From contig CAJTFE010000030.1 in the NCBI GenBank assembly GCA_910575725.1, positions 1 through 61,057 of the forward strand: a stretch of 61,057 nucleotides of DNA. The letters are read 5' to 3'. The position numbers were made by a program, and so were the translations under genes. This stretch comes from Clostridia bacterium (GTDB taxonomy: Bacteria; Bacillota; Clostridia; Lachnospirales; Lachnospiraceae). The notes beneath the pieces are model-generated. The model ran no database searches and had not been told where the DNA came from. It was given only the letters and a program-made list of their open reading frames with translations. Of the stretch, positions 27,449-36,018 are shown one piece after another. The first letter of the stretch is position 1; each line of letters starts with the position of its first letter.

Positions 27449-28862
27449 TATGTTTTTTACCGCCGCAAAGCAGGAAACCCTGTCTTACGACCAGATCCTG
27501 GATGATGTGCAGAAATACTGCACCTCCAGGCACGCGGACAAGCTGACCACAGAAGGCAACCAGGAAGAGGCAAGGAAGCTTTTGCGGGAATTCATCTGCC
27601 AGTATATCCTCAGCCGCTCCTACCATATGGAAGGCATGACCACAGAAGAGCTGTGCGACACCCTCTATGAGGATATGGCCGGGATCTCTTTTTTAAAGAA
27701 ATGGATCTACCGCCCCGGCGTGGAGGAGGTCAATGTCAATGCCTATGATGATATTGAAGTGATCATGAGCGGCGGACGCTCCATGAAGATCCCGGACCGG
27801 TTCCAGTCCCCCCAGCACGCCATTGACGTGACCAGGCGGCTTCTCAATACCTGCGGCATGGTCATCGACGACACCATGCCCTCCGTCATCGGCTTCCTGG
27901 ATAAAAATATCCGTATCTCTGTGGACAAGACGCCCATTGTGGATGCGGAAGTGGGCATCAATGCCTCCATCCGTATCGTCAACCAGCAGACGGTCTCCAG
28001 GGAGAAGCTCACCGCCTCCGGCTCTGCTACCGATGAGATGCTGGACCTTCTGACCTGCTGTATCCGGTACGGCGTGTCTGTCTGTATCGCAGGAAGCACC
28101 GGTTCCGGGAAGACCACGATCATGAGCTGGCTTCTGTCCATGGTTCCGGATAACCGCAGGCTCATCACCATTGAGGAGGGGAGCCGTGAATTTGACCTGA
28201 TCAGGCGGGATGGGGAGGGGCATGCCTTAAACAGTGTGGTCCACCTGCTCACCAGGCCCCATGAGAACCCGTCCCTTGACATCGACCAGGACCTTCTTTT
28301 AGAGCGTGTCCTGCGCAAGCACCCGGATGTCATCGGCGTAGGTGAGATGCGTTCCGCAAAGGAAGCATTGTCCGTAGCGGAAAGCTCCCGTACCGGGCAT
28401 ACCGTGGTGACCACCATCCACTCCAACTCCTCGGAATCCACCTACCGCAGGATGATGACTCTGGCTAAACGGAAATACAACATGGCAGATGAGATCCTGA
28501 TGCAGATCATGGTGGAAGCCTATCCCATCGTGGTATTCACGAAACAGCTGGAGGATGGGAGCCGGAAGATCATGCAGATCATCGAGGGGGAGGATTTCCG
28601 GGACGGGCAGCTCCTCTACCGCCCCCTTTACCAGTATGATGTGACGGATAACTGTACCGGGGCGGATGGGAATATCACTGTGGTAGGAAAGCACCGGAAG
28701 CTGGGCGGTATCTCAGATACCCTGAAGAGACGGATGCTGGATAACGGCATCCCTGCAGGGAAACTTGCCCCGTTCCTTACAAAACCCGCCGCCAGAAAAA
28801 CCAGGAAAGGAGGTGCAGCACATGCAGTGGATACAGATCATCCTGTTCCTGCTGATTGTTAA
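27432..28862 (+). CDS. cpaF: CpaF/TadA secretion ATPase
   Basis: 476 aa from a GTG start 10 nt after AGGAG and inside the end of the preceding gene; the much longer open frame to 27300 is not supported by any ribosome site. VirB11/GspE-type ATPase with Walker A GSTGSGKT (221-228), an Asp-box region RLITIEEGSREF, Walker B VIGVGEMRS and a His-box TGHTVVTTIHSNS. It powers Flp pilus assembly. Overlaps the tadB gene by 41 nt, so translation is coupled. Confidence 0.93.
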   Translation: MESLNDMFFTAAKQETLSYDQILDDVQKYCTSRHADKLTTEGNQEEARKLLREFICQYILSRSYHMEGMTTEELCDTLYEDMAGISFLKKWIYRPGVEEVNVNAYDDIEVIMSGGRSMKIPDRFQSPQHAIDVTRRLLNTCGMVIDDTMPSVIGFLDKNIRISVDKTPIVDAEVGINASIRIVNQQTVSREKLTASGSATDEMLDLLTCCIRYGVSVCIAGSTGSGKTTIMSWLLSMVPDNRRLITIEEGSREFDLIRRDGEGHALNSVVHLLTRPHENPSLDIDQDLLLERVLRKHPDVIGVGEMRSAKEALSVAESSRTGHTVVTTIHSNSSESTYRRMMTLAKRKYNMADEILMQIMVEAYPIVVFTKQLEDGSRKIMQIIEGEDFRDGQLLYRPLYQYDVTDNCTGADGNITVVGKHRKLGGISDTLKRRMLDNGIPAGKLAPFLTKPAARKTRKGGAAHAVDTDHPVPADC

Positions 28863-29742
28863 TGGGCTTTTTACCCTGTTTGCCGTCCGGTTCAATGACT
28901 TTTTCCATGTACTCTCCCAGTCGCAGAAAACCACGCTGCAGGACGACGTGGATGCGCTTCTGGGAAAACCCGCGAAAGGCTTCTTCAACCGTGAAACACT
29001 GGAGGTGGAGCAGCTTCTTGCGGCCACCGGGCGGCAGGGGCGGTTCACGCTTGTCAAAAGGGTATCCATCCTTTTGTTTGCCCTGGGAGCTGTGACTTCC
29101 CTGCTTTTGAATAACCCGTTTTTGATCCCGATCCTGGGCGCAGGGTTTGCTTTTGCTCCAGTATGGTATCTGCGCTCTACGGCAGCTGCCTATAAAAAGC
29201 ACCTGAATGAGGAGCTGGAGACGGCCATATCCGTCATCACCACCTCCTACTTAAGAAGCGGAGACCTGTTAAAGGCAGTGCGTGAAAACATCCCTTACCT
29301 GAACCCTCCTGTAAAGTCCCATTTTGAGGCGTTCATTACAGAATCGGAGATGCTCAATGCCAATATGACCTCTACCATCAACACCCTGAAGATGAAGGTG
29401 CCCAACCGGATCTTCCATGAATGGTGCAATACCCTGATCCAGTGCCAGAGCGACCGGAGCATGAAAAATACACTGACCTTTACGGTACAGAAGTTCTCCG
29501 ACATGCGGATCATCCAGTCAGAGCTGGAAGCCATCATCAATGAGCCGAAGAAAGAGGCCATCACCATGATGTTCCTGGTGGCGGGCAACATCCCGCTCTT
29601 ATATGTACTCAACCGTTCCTGGTTCGAGACGCTGATGTTCTCCTTGCCCGGCAAGATCACCCTCGCCATCTGTGCTGCCATTGTCCTGTTTTCCTTTACG
29701 CGGATCATGCAGCTTTCAAAGCCTATTGAATACAAGGCATAG
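28822..29742 (+). CDS. tadB: TadB-like pilus assembly platform protein
   Basis: 306 aa from the ATG with AGGAGG 7 nt upstream, inside the end of cpaF. Membrane helices lie at the N-terminus (about 1-22), near 84-115 and at the C-terminus (two), with a GspF-type cytoplasmic helical domain between, including ELETAISVITTSYLRSGDLL. TadB and TadC form the inner-membrane platform for the CpaF ATPase. Confidence 0.87.
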   Translation: MQWIQIILFLLIVNGLFTLFAVRFNDFFHVLSQSQKTTLQDDVDALLGKPAKGFFNRETLEVEQLLAATGRQGRFTLVKRVSILLFALGAVTSLLLNNPFLIPILGAGFAFAPVWYLRSTAAAYKKHLNEELETAISVITTSYLRSGDLLKAVRENIPYLNPPVKSHFEAFITESEMLNANMTSTINTLKMKVPNRIFHEWCNTLIQCQSDRSMKNTLTFTVQKFSDMRIIQSELEAIINEPKKEAITMMFLVAGNIPLLYVLNRSWFETLMFSLPGKITLAICAAIVLFSFTRIMQLSKPIEYKA

Positions 29743-29830
29743 CCGTGGAGGGAATCCCAGCCGGAGCCGGTGGCGCACTACGCACCGGCATTCCGGGAAC
29801 CAGACCGTAGTGCAGAAATGAGGTAATGAT

Positions 29831-30709
29831 ATGACCGGATTACTGATCCTCTCAGCCTGTGTATTGACCGGTATTGCTTTCTATCACCTGTCCTGCGCCT
29901 TCGTGGACGTGCCCACTGCCAGGACCTCGCGCATGATGATGTTAGCCAAAAAGCAGACCGGAACCGGCGAAGAGAACCTGTTTGATGTCTACCTGACAAA
30001 AGTGGCAGATAAATTTTCCTTCCTGCTGCGCCTGGACCCGATCCGGAGAAACAGGCTCCTTTCCACGCTGGCTATCGCAGGCATCCCACTGACACCGGAA
30101 TGCTATACCCTGAAGGCATTCCTGACTGCCCTGCTCACCGGGCTTGCCGGGATCCCCTTTTTCCCGGTGATGCCCCTCGCCGGCTTTCTGGCCATCGGCC
30201 TTGCTGTTATGATGTGGTTTGCTTCCTATTATAAAGCATTTGACCTGGTAAAAAAGCGCAAAAAACTGATCGAAGCAGAACTGCCACGGTTTGCCGTCAG
30301 CATCCAGCAGGGGCTCGCCACAGACCGGGATGTCTTAAAGCTTTTAGTCTCCTACCGGCGCATTGCCGGCCCCCATCTCGGACAGGAGCTGGATACCACC
30401 GTGGCAGACATGAAGACCGGCAACTATGAAAATGCCCTGCTCCATTTCCAGAACCGGGTAGGGAGCACTATGCTGTCTGATATCGTCCGCGGGCTCATCG
30501 GCACCCTCCGGGGCGATGACCAGCAGATGTATTTTAAGATGCTGGTATTCGACATGCGCCAGATTGAGCAGAACAACCTGAAAAAAGAAGCGGGGAAACG
30601 TCCCAAGCAGATGCAGAAATATTCCATGATGATGCTCTTCTGCATCCTGCTGATCTATGTGGTAGTCCTGTCCGTGGAAGTCATCAGCTCCCTGGGCGCT
30701 TTCTTTTAA
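29831..30709 (+). CDS. tadC: TadC-like pilus assembly platform protein
   Basis: 292 aa, GAGG upstream of ATG. The second GspF-type membrane protein of the operon, with an N-terminal helix, paired central helices (about 93-125) and a C-terminal helix, and a cytoplasmic segment AELPRFAVSIQQGLATDRDV. The 88-bp gap from tadB contains the hairpin GCCGGTG/CACCGGC but no gene. Confidence 0.85.
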   Translation: MTGLLILSACVLTGIAFYHLSCAFVDVPTARTSRMMMLAKKQTGTGEENLFDVYLTKVADKFSFLLRLDPIRRNRLLSTLAIAGIPLTPECYTLKAFLTALLTGLAGIPFFPVMPLAGFLAIGLAVMMWFASYYKAFDLVKKRKKLIEAELPRFAVSIQQGLATDRDVLKLLVSYRRIAGPHLGQELDTTVADMKTGNYENALLHFQNRVGSTMLSDIVRGLIGTLRGDDQQMYFKMLVFDMRQIEQNNLKKEAGKRPKQMQKYSMMMLFCILLIYVVVLSVEVISSLGAFF

Positions 30710-30819
30710 GCCCGTACCTGGCAGGAAGGAGGTGGTGCCTATGTAACTTTTTTTCCCTCTGCAGTTTCTGCTGCAGCCTACAGAGCAACCCGTAAACAGG
30801 CAACCAGAAGGAGATTCAC

Positions 30820-30931
30820 ATGAAAAAATTATTTCCCCCTGCCCGCCCTTATTGTGGGGCTGGGCGCAACTGTAGCTTTTATTGTTTTCAAAAAGAAAAG
30901 GAGATCCAAAAAATATGCGTGTACTCAATAA
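30820..30931 (+). pseudogene. Small membrane-peptide gene with a one-base frameshift
   Basis: ATG at 30820 follows AAGGAG and reads MKKLFP, then meets CCCCC (30835-30839). Shifting by one base there gives LPALIVGLGATVAFIVFKKK and a basic tail, a typical single-helix peptide. Without the shift the frame becomes Cys-rich and non-hydrophobic. It is either broken, a sequencing error in the C-run, or expressed by frameshifting. Confidence 0.55.
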
Positions 30932-31133
30932 GATAAAAATAAGTGCCCTGCGCACCATGAACCGTGCCCGGACTATCCTCGCGGATGATAAGGGCGATTT
31001 CTACATTTCTGATGGCGTCAAGATCATCATCGCCGTCGTGCTGGGCGCCCTTCTTTTAGCAGCCCTGACCAACATCTTCAACGGTACGGTCATCCCCCGC
31101 ATCACGCGTGAGATCGAGGCGCTGTTCGGTTAG
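30915..31133 (+). CDS. Flp-like pilin (DUF6133-type)
   Basis: 72 aa. The N-terminal part is basic, then DDKGDFYISDGVKIIIAVVLGALLLAAL forms a single hydrophobic helix (about 35-55), and a short tail follows. Size, the polar residue before the helix and the position at the end of the Tad operon suggest the major Flp-type pilin or a close relative. DUF6133 is my recall for this sequence type. The ribosome site is rather distant (GGAG, 11 nt). Confidence 0.7.
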   Translation: MRVLNKIKISALRTMNRARTILADDKGDFYISDGVKIIIAVVLGALLLAALTNIFNGTVIPRITREIEALFG

Positions 31134-31165
31134 GGCGGCCGCAGTCCAGGAAGGAGGGAAACTGC

Positions 31166-31522
31166 ATGGACACCACTTTAAGCGTCAGCTATGAAACCAT
31201 CGCCCATTTTTTTGAGGCGACGGAAGGCAACTACCGCAATGCCATCTATATCTCCTGCAGCTGCAGTTACCGCAGGGAGTCCGGGTGCGGTGATTTTCTT
31301 TACATCCCCGGATATGACTGCAGGCCGGTCCTCCTGCCGCTTGCGGATGCCGAGAATTTCCTTGGCACCCGCATCGACCGGACGGACTGTGCAGCTACCA
31401 TCAGCAGCGCCTGCTTCATCCGGCTCTACCATCAGTGGATCCTGTTGTCCACTCCCTCTTCCTCGGACTGCCCCATCCAGCAGCTGCTGCACCTGCTGAA
31501 CCGCCCAGGAAATGGTAAATAA
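31166..31522 (+). CDS. Unknown Cys-containing protein after the pilin gene
   Basis: 118 aa, AGGAGG upstream. It has seven cysteines, several spaced as CSCSYRRESGCGDF and DCRPV, with no standard zinc-finger spacing. No membrane segment. Located between the pilin and the zinc-ribbon gene, probably the tail of the Tad operon. No family recognised. Confidence 0.55.
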   Translation: MDTTLSVSYETIAHFFEATEGNYRNAIYISCSCSYRRESGCGDFLYIPGYDCRPVLLPLADAENFLGTRIDRTDCAATISSACFIRLYHQWILLSTPSSSDCPIQQLLHLLNRPGNGK

Positions 31523-31607
31523 TACCATTTTACCCGCAACTGACTTAAGATTCGATGCCGGACCCATGGGAAGTTTCCCTGTTTTTCCCTACAATATCCT
31601 TAAAGGA

Positions 31608-31627
31608 ATACTTAAACCGTATGTAAA
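31608..31627 (-). promoter_or_regulatory. 20-bp shared motif, copy 2
   Basis: On the minus strand TTTACATACGGTTTAAGTAT, 19/20 identical to 6582-6601. It lies 35 nt upstream of the zinc-ribbon gene in a 140-bp gap, followed on the plus strand by CTTTAC. A binding site for the same regulator at both loci is likely. Confidence 0.45.
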
Positions 31628-31661
31628 CTTTACGTGTGTACGGGAAGGAGGGATGACAGCC

Positions 31662-32078
31662 ATGAAACAGAAACCAAAACAGCCCCGGATCAGATGCCCC
31701 TACTGCGGCCGGGAGGCCGTGCTCAGGAGAGCCTCTTATGTACATAAGGAAAAAGCACTGGAGGAATACCTGTATGTATGCAGCGGATATCCCCAGTGCG
31801 ATTCCTATGTGGGCGTCCATACAGGGACAAAAACACCCAGGGGCAGCCTGGCAGACCGGAACCTGCGCCGGAAACGCACGCAGGCACACCGGCTGTTTGA
31901 TGCCATCTGGAAGAACGGCATCCTCTCCAGAAAGGATGCCTACCGCTGGATGCAGGATACCTTCTGCCTCTCCAGCGAGCAGGCGCACATCGGTCAGTTT
32001 TCAGACTACCGCTGTGACTGCCTGATGACAGAATGCCGGAAGGTGCTGAAGAACAACCATATCAAAATTGCCTGTTAG
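31662..32078 (+). CDS. DUF3268-type zinc-ribbon protein
   Basis: 138 aa from the second ATG, which is 11 nt after GGAGGG; the first ATG is too close to that site. A zinc ribbon CPYC near residue 12 and CSGYPQC near residue 41, followed by DSYVGVHTGTKTPRGSLAD and NLRRKRTQAHRLFDAIW, the pattern of DUF3268 (a topoisomerase-like zinc finger common in Clostridia elements). DNA binding is likely. The segment overlaps the start of the next open frame but not of the next gene. Confidence 0.78.
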   Translation: MKQKPKQPRIRCPYCGREAVLRRASYVHKEKALEEYLYVCSGYPQCDSYVGVHTGTKTPRGSLADRNLRRKRTQAHRLFDAIWKNGILSRKDAYRWMQDTFCLSSEQAHIGQFSDYRCDCLMTECRKVLKNNHIKIAC

Positions 32079-32109
32079 GACGCAGGCGCCGGGAAAGCGG
32101 GGTAATGCC

Positions 32110-32673
32110 ATGGGAACCATGAGCAGAAAAGAAATCAAACTGGTGGAGGAACATCTCTATCTGGTGCGGAACATCGTACTGGGATGCATGACCTTAAATG
32201 AATCCATACAGGGGCTTGGGTATGACGACCTCTACCAGACCGGATGCGAGGCGCTCTGCCATGCCGCACAGAATTACCGGGAAGACGGCGGGGCAGCTTT
32301 TGCCACATTTGCCAATACCGCCATCCGCAATTACCTGTTCTCCCACTGCCGCAGGATCACGCGGATCCAGAAGCCTCTTAAGTATCTGGAAGAGCCTGTG
32401 GAAGACGGCTCCCGCCTTACCTATGCGGACTCCCTGCCGGACGAAGGATGGCACGCGATTTCGGATGCAGATACCTTCCTGCTCCTTGCGGATGCGGAGA
32501 ACCGGTATTCCGGCGTCTGCCAGAAAGGGATAAAGGCCCTTCAGATGAAGTGCCTGGGGCATACAAGAAAAGAAATTGCCGCCTGTTACGGCGTCCAGCC
32601 AAACCATGTGTCGGCGTGGATATCAAGGGCAGCAAGCAGGCTGCGGGCAGAGAACTGCCTTTCCCTGCAGTAA
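32110..32673 (+). CDS. Sigma-70 family factor or sigma-like regulator
   Basis: 187 aa. Region 2-like segment YDDLYQTGCEALCHAAQNY with FATFANTAIRNYLFSHCRR (about 37-80), and a C-terminal helix-turn-helix GHTRKEIAACYGVQPNHVS then AWISRAASRLR. This is the layout of short sigma factors carried by conjugative elements. One of three such genes in the window. It probably activates element genes; which promoters is unknown. Confidence 0.8.
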   Translation: MGTMSRKEIKLVEEHLYLVRNIVLGCMTLNESIQGLGYDDLYQTGCEALCHAAQNYREDGGAAFATFANTAIRNYLFSHCRRITRIQKPLKYLEEPVEDGSRLTYADSLPDEGWHAISDADTFLLLADAENRYSGVCQKGIKALQMKCLGHTRKEIAACYGVQPNHVSAWISRAASRLRAENCLSLQ

Positions 32674-32690
32674 GAAAAGGAGGAGACCAT

Positions 32691-33368
32691 ATGATTACAC
32701 TTTATACCTCGATTGGAACCTACCGTCTGGAGAGGGACGGCCTCCCTGTCGTAGTGACAGGCAGCCGGGACTGCGGGCTGTGCCCCCACGAGCTCCTCCT
32801 CTGGTCCAGCCTGGCATTCCGCATCCTGACCTACGAAGAACTCCGGGCGGAATTTTACGAAAAGGAACGGGAACTGCACATACTGGGGGAGCTGGATTTT
32901 GACCACTATTTAAACCGCCTTATCATGCGCGGTCTTGTGGCTTCCGGCAGGGACTGCACCGGCATCGATGCCCTGTATGACCTGCTGGGCCATCTCTATA
33001 TCCAGTCTGTTCCGGACGGAATCCTGGTAAGGACCGTCTCCTTTCTGAAGCTCTTCCTCTCCGGAAGGCTTCCCCTCAAGAAGGCGGCCCTGGTCTTCCA
33101 CAAAGAGAGGCTGGAACCTATGGAACGGCAGGTAGCTGCACTGGTAAAGAACCAGATGCTCTCCACGGCAGAGCTGATCCTGTGCCTGGAAAAAGGAGTA
33201 CGGCCATTAAAAGACGTCAACCAGCTCATTGACTGTATCTATGAAAAAGAGGAGGCTGACTGCGAATCCATCATCACGGACTGCCGGGTATGCGATTTCC
33301 GGTTCCCGGTGCTGGCTGCCATCTCCAATCTTTATTTCAAACAGAGGATCATGTTCCAGATTTTATAA
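32691..33368 (+). CDS. Unknown protein, possible winged helix
   Basis: 225 aa, AGGAGG 8 nt upstream of ATG; the longer open frame lies within the sigma gene and is rejected. Helix-rich, with CGLCPHELLLWSSLAFRILT followed by YEELRAEFYEKERELH and LNRLIMRGLVASG, which could be a winged-helix domain. No catalytic motif. Co-directional with the sigma gene (17-nt gap). Confidence 0.6.
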   Translation: MITLYTSIGTYRLERDGLPVVVTGSRDCGLCPHELLLWSSLAFRILTYEELRAEFYEKERELHILGELDFDHYLNRLIMRGLVASGRDCTGIDALYDLLGHLYIQSVPDGILVRTVSFLKLFLSGRLPLKKAALVFHKERLEPMERQVAALVKNQMLSTAELILCLEKGVRPLKDVNQLIDCIYEKEEADCESIITDCRVCDFRFPVLAAISNLYFKQRIMFQIL

Positions 33369-33378
33369 GGAGGTATCC

Positions 33379-33864
33379 ATGGAACCCATACCCAGACCAT
33401 TATCACAGAAGCTTGCCCTGACGCTCCTTGTCGGGGCAGGCTGCTTTCTTACCGGCCTTGTCTTCTGGTTTTCCCAAAAAGACAAGACTTTTTTTCTCCT
33501 GAGCAGTGTCATCTTCCTGTGTTCCTGCATCCGGGCGGCATCCCTCTTTTGGAAAATCAGGCGGAAATCCTATCTTGTATTGGAGGGCATCTGCACCGGT
33601 TACTGTCCGAAACTGTTCGTGAAATACCGCGAGATCTATCTGCTGGATGCGGAAGGTGTCCCCCATACCCTGTTCATCGGCAAAGATCATAAGATCCGGA
33701 CAGGCTGTTCCTACCGCTTTTATTTCCTCTCCCCGCCCGATTCCCTCAAGGAGGACAGCCCTTGGCTGGAAAAGGCAATGCTGGCAGACAGCCTGCTTGG
33801 GATGGAGCTTCTGGAAAATGTACCCGTTTCCGGAACCGCATCCCCCTCCAATATGGACCTGTAA
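33379..33864 (+). CDS. Two-helix membrane protein, unknown
   Basis: 161 aa with AGGAGG 6 nt before ATG. Two membrane segments (about 10-30 and 38-57) are followed by a beta-rich soluble part (YLVLEGICTGYC, then IYLLDAEGVPHTLFIGKDH). The layout resembles small accessory membrane proteins; no family recognised. It is the last gene before the ATPase/nuclease cassette. Confidence 0.6.
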   Translation: MEPIPRPLSQKLALTLLVGAGCFLTGLVFWFSQKDKTFFLLSSVIFLCSCIRAASLFWKIRRKSYLVLEGICTGYCPKLFVKYREIYLLDAEGVPHTLFIGKDHKIRTGCSYRFYFLSPPDSLKEDSPWLEKAMLADSLLGMELLENVPVSGTASPSNMDL

Positions 33865-33898
33865 AATCTTTGTACCATCCTGTAAATCCATTAAAATA

Positions 33899-33956
33899 GA
33901 TTAAATGGATTAAAAAACAATAAAAAGGGTTAAATCGGTTAAAAGTGTGGTATAAT
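33899..33956 (+). promoter_or_regulatory. Promoter with phased GRTTAAA repeats for the ATPase/nuclease cassette
   Basis: TATAAT at 33951-33956. Upstream are four related boxes, GATTAAA or GGTTAAA, starting at 33899, 33908, 33928 and 33937: two pairs, 9 bp apart within a pair and 29 bp between pairs. The -35 region has no good TTGACA, so an activator may be needed, or the repeats are an operator. Confidence 0.5.
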
Positions 33957-33983
33957 GGATAAAACGGATAAGGAGGTACGCAT

Positions 33984-35165
33984 ATGGAACTCAGAGCTGA
34001 AGATGTCTTCCGCCCCGGAGCATTCCCCGAATACACCTATATATCACGAAAATCTGCCGTTTCCGACCTGCCCTATGAATTCCGGCTGATGCAGGCCATC
34101 AAGGTATCCGGATTCCTGACTTCCCTGGTAGGTCCCTCCAAAATGGGGAAAACCATTTTGTGCGAAAAGGTCATCGGCTTTGAACATATCGTGGAAATTT
34201 CCGGAGCCGACTTTGATGAAGATACGGATTTCTGGAAGCTGGTTTCCGCCAAAGCAGGGCTTGCATACGAAGGCCAGTTTGCGTCCGAAAAGCAGATTCC
34301 CAGCACCAGCGATAAATACACCAAAAAGGAAACCTTTTCCCTCACCAAGGATAAGATTATAGAATATTACAGGGAGCAGAATCTGGTCCTGGTCATAGAT
34401 GACTTCCACTATGCCCCGGAGGGAAAACGGATGCAGATTGCCCAGCAGCTCAAGGATGCCATCCGCAGGGGATTCAAAGCCATTGTGGTGTCCCTCCCCC
34501 ATCGCGCGGACGAAGCAATCCGCCAGAACGCAGACCTTTCCGGGCGCTTAAGCCTCATCAATATGGAGCCGTGGGAAGTGGATGATTTAAAAGAGATCGC
34601 CAAACTGGGGTTTGGAAAACTGGGCATTTCCATTGAAGATTCCATCGCGGCACAGATTGCGGTAGAGAGCCTCTCTTCCCCACAGCTGATGCAGTATATT
34701 TGTCTGAACATCTGCACCATGCTGGAAATGTCTGGGGATGAAAACCATCAGATCCGGCAGGAAATTTTGGAGACCGCTTATCGCTATACTACCGCAAACT
34801 TTGAATATAGGGATGTAGTCTCCCTGATGCAGAAAGGGCCCAACACCCGCGGCAAGAGCCGGAACACCTTCCAGACCGCCGATGGGCAGGAGCATGACAT
34901 TTATGAGCTGATCGTGAAATCCATTGCAGAAAATCCTCCCATTATGAAGCTGGAGTTTGAGGATGTAAAGGAACGGATCTACCGTCTGCTTGCAGATGAC
35001 TGCAAAAAACCTTCCCCGCAGATGATCCGTGAAAGCCTGGCAAAGCTGAAGGAGCTTCTGTATGGACGGGAAGATATCTTCAAGGTACTTGACTGGAAGG
35101 AAGGGAGTCTCTATATTTTGGACCCTCTGTTTCTGTTTTATCTGCGATGGGGAGGCGCTCACTGA
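33984..35165 (+). CDS. STAND/archaeal-type AAA ATPase with C-terminal winged helix
   Basis: 393 aa, AGGAGG 7 nt upstream. Walker A GPSKMGKT (50-57), Walker B LVLVIDDFHYAP with Asp139/Asp140, and a C-terminal winged-helix-like segment ending LYILDPLFLFYLRWG, a hallmark of archaeal-ATPase/DUF234-type proteins. The sequence between contains long helices. It is followed without a gap by a PD-(D/E)XK nuclease gene. By analogy with other sensor ATPase plus nuclease pairs, it is likely a defence or toxin system. It does not match a named system known to me. Confidence 0.82.
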   Translation: MELRAEDVFRPGAFPEYTYISRKSAVSDLPYEFRLMQAIKVSGFLTSLVGPSKMGKTILCEKVIGFEHIVEISGADFDEDTDFWKLVSAKAGLAYEGQFASEKQIPSTSDKYTKKETFSLTKDKIIEYYREQNLVLVIDDFHYAPEGKRMQIAQQLKDAIRRGFKAIVVSLPHRADEAIRQNADLSGRLSLINMEPWEVDDLKEIAKLGFGKLGISIEDSIAAQIAVESLSSPQLMQYICLNICTMLEMSGDENHQIRQEILETAYRYTTANFEYRDVVSLMQKGPNTRGKSRNTFQTADGQEHDIYELIVKSIAENPPIMKLEFEDVKERIYRLLADDCKKPSPQMIRESLAKLKELLYGREDIFKVLDWKEGSLYILDPLFLFYLRWGGAH

Positions 35166-35897
35166 ATGTTGGCCGATATTACAAGCATGCGCAATGCAAT
35201 CATTGAACTAAAGGCTGTCAAAAACAGCAATGATTTTGAATCCATCTTATATAGTCTGAGAGATTTTATCAAATCACTGGATATGGATCCCAAATGCCTA
35301 ATGGAACTGGAGCAACGCGCTTACTATCCAATAAATGAATACTCTGATAAAGAAACCAGAAACAACCTGGATGCCGCAACAAAACGGGTTATCGAATATC
35401 TGGAAGAGATTATGTCCGGTTCTCCTGCAGACGACCAGCTACTCACCGTCCTTGATAACTATTATCTTTTTCTGGAAAGCCTTCTGGAACGGCCGCCTCA
35501 CAAACGCGGTGGTATCCAGAAAGAACAGCTTTCAGCACTGAAAATCCAGAATGAATATGATGTCCAGCATCTGCTCTATGCTTATTTGAAACCCCTCTAT
35601 CCACTGGCAAGGGCTGAAGTCAGCGAGGATACCGGTTACGGCACAGTGCGCACTGATATTTTCCTGGACTCTGAACATGTCATTGAGATAAAATGCACCA
35701 GAAACAGTATGAAGCTCAAAAAGCTGACGGAAGAAATCGAAGCGGATATGGTGCATTACAGTGCGGAGCACATTTACTTCTTTATCTATGATAAGGAAAA
35801 AATCATTGAGAATCCCCAGTTGTTCCGAAACACCTATGAGAACAAAGTGAAAGGAAAGCAGATACATATGGTGATCCATCAGCCTAAGATACTGTAA
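35166..35897 (+). CDS. PD-(D/E)XK nuclease-like protein paired with the ATPase
   Basis: 243 aa; the start codon follows the ATPase stop directly. The N-terminal half is helical. The C-terminal half (about 130-240) starts NEYDVQHLLYAYLKPLYP and has the nuclease core RTDIFL with Asp164 and VIEIKCTR with Glu174-x-Lys176, followed by helices and an IYFFIYDKEK strand. This is an intact PD-(D/E)XK arrangement of the restriction-endonuclease type. The ATPase probably controls its activity; the target is unknown. Confidence 0.82.
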   Translation: MLADITSMRNAIIELKAVKNSNDFESILYSLRDFIKSLDMDPKCLMELEQRAYYPINEYSDKETRNNLDAATKRVIEYLEEIMSGSPADDQLLTVLDNYYLFLESLLERPPHKRGGIQKEQLSALKIQNEYDVQHLLYAYLKPLYPLARAEVSEDTGYGTVRTDIFLDSEHVIEIKCTRNSMKLKKLTEEIEADMVHYSAEHIYFFIYDKEKIIENPQLFRNTYENKVKGKQIHMVIHQPKIL

Positions 35898-35983
35898 GGA
35901 GCATTTTGCAGAAACCAGACATCACAAACCATGTTCTGCAATATTATCCTCACTGCAAAAATCAATATATGGTATTTTACAAA

Positions 35984-36012
35984 TTGACAAACTCTATATA
36001 TTGTGTTATCAT
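35984..36012 (+). promoter_or_regulatory. Strong promoter of small RNA A
   Basis: TTGACA, 17-bp spacer, TATCAT. The spacer includes CTCTATATATTGTG, identical over 14 bases to the spacer at 49191-49204 in the promoter of small RNA B. Confidence 0.8.
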
Positions 36013-36018
36013 TGCTTT

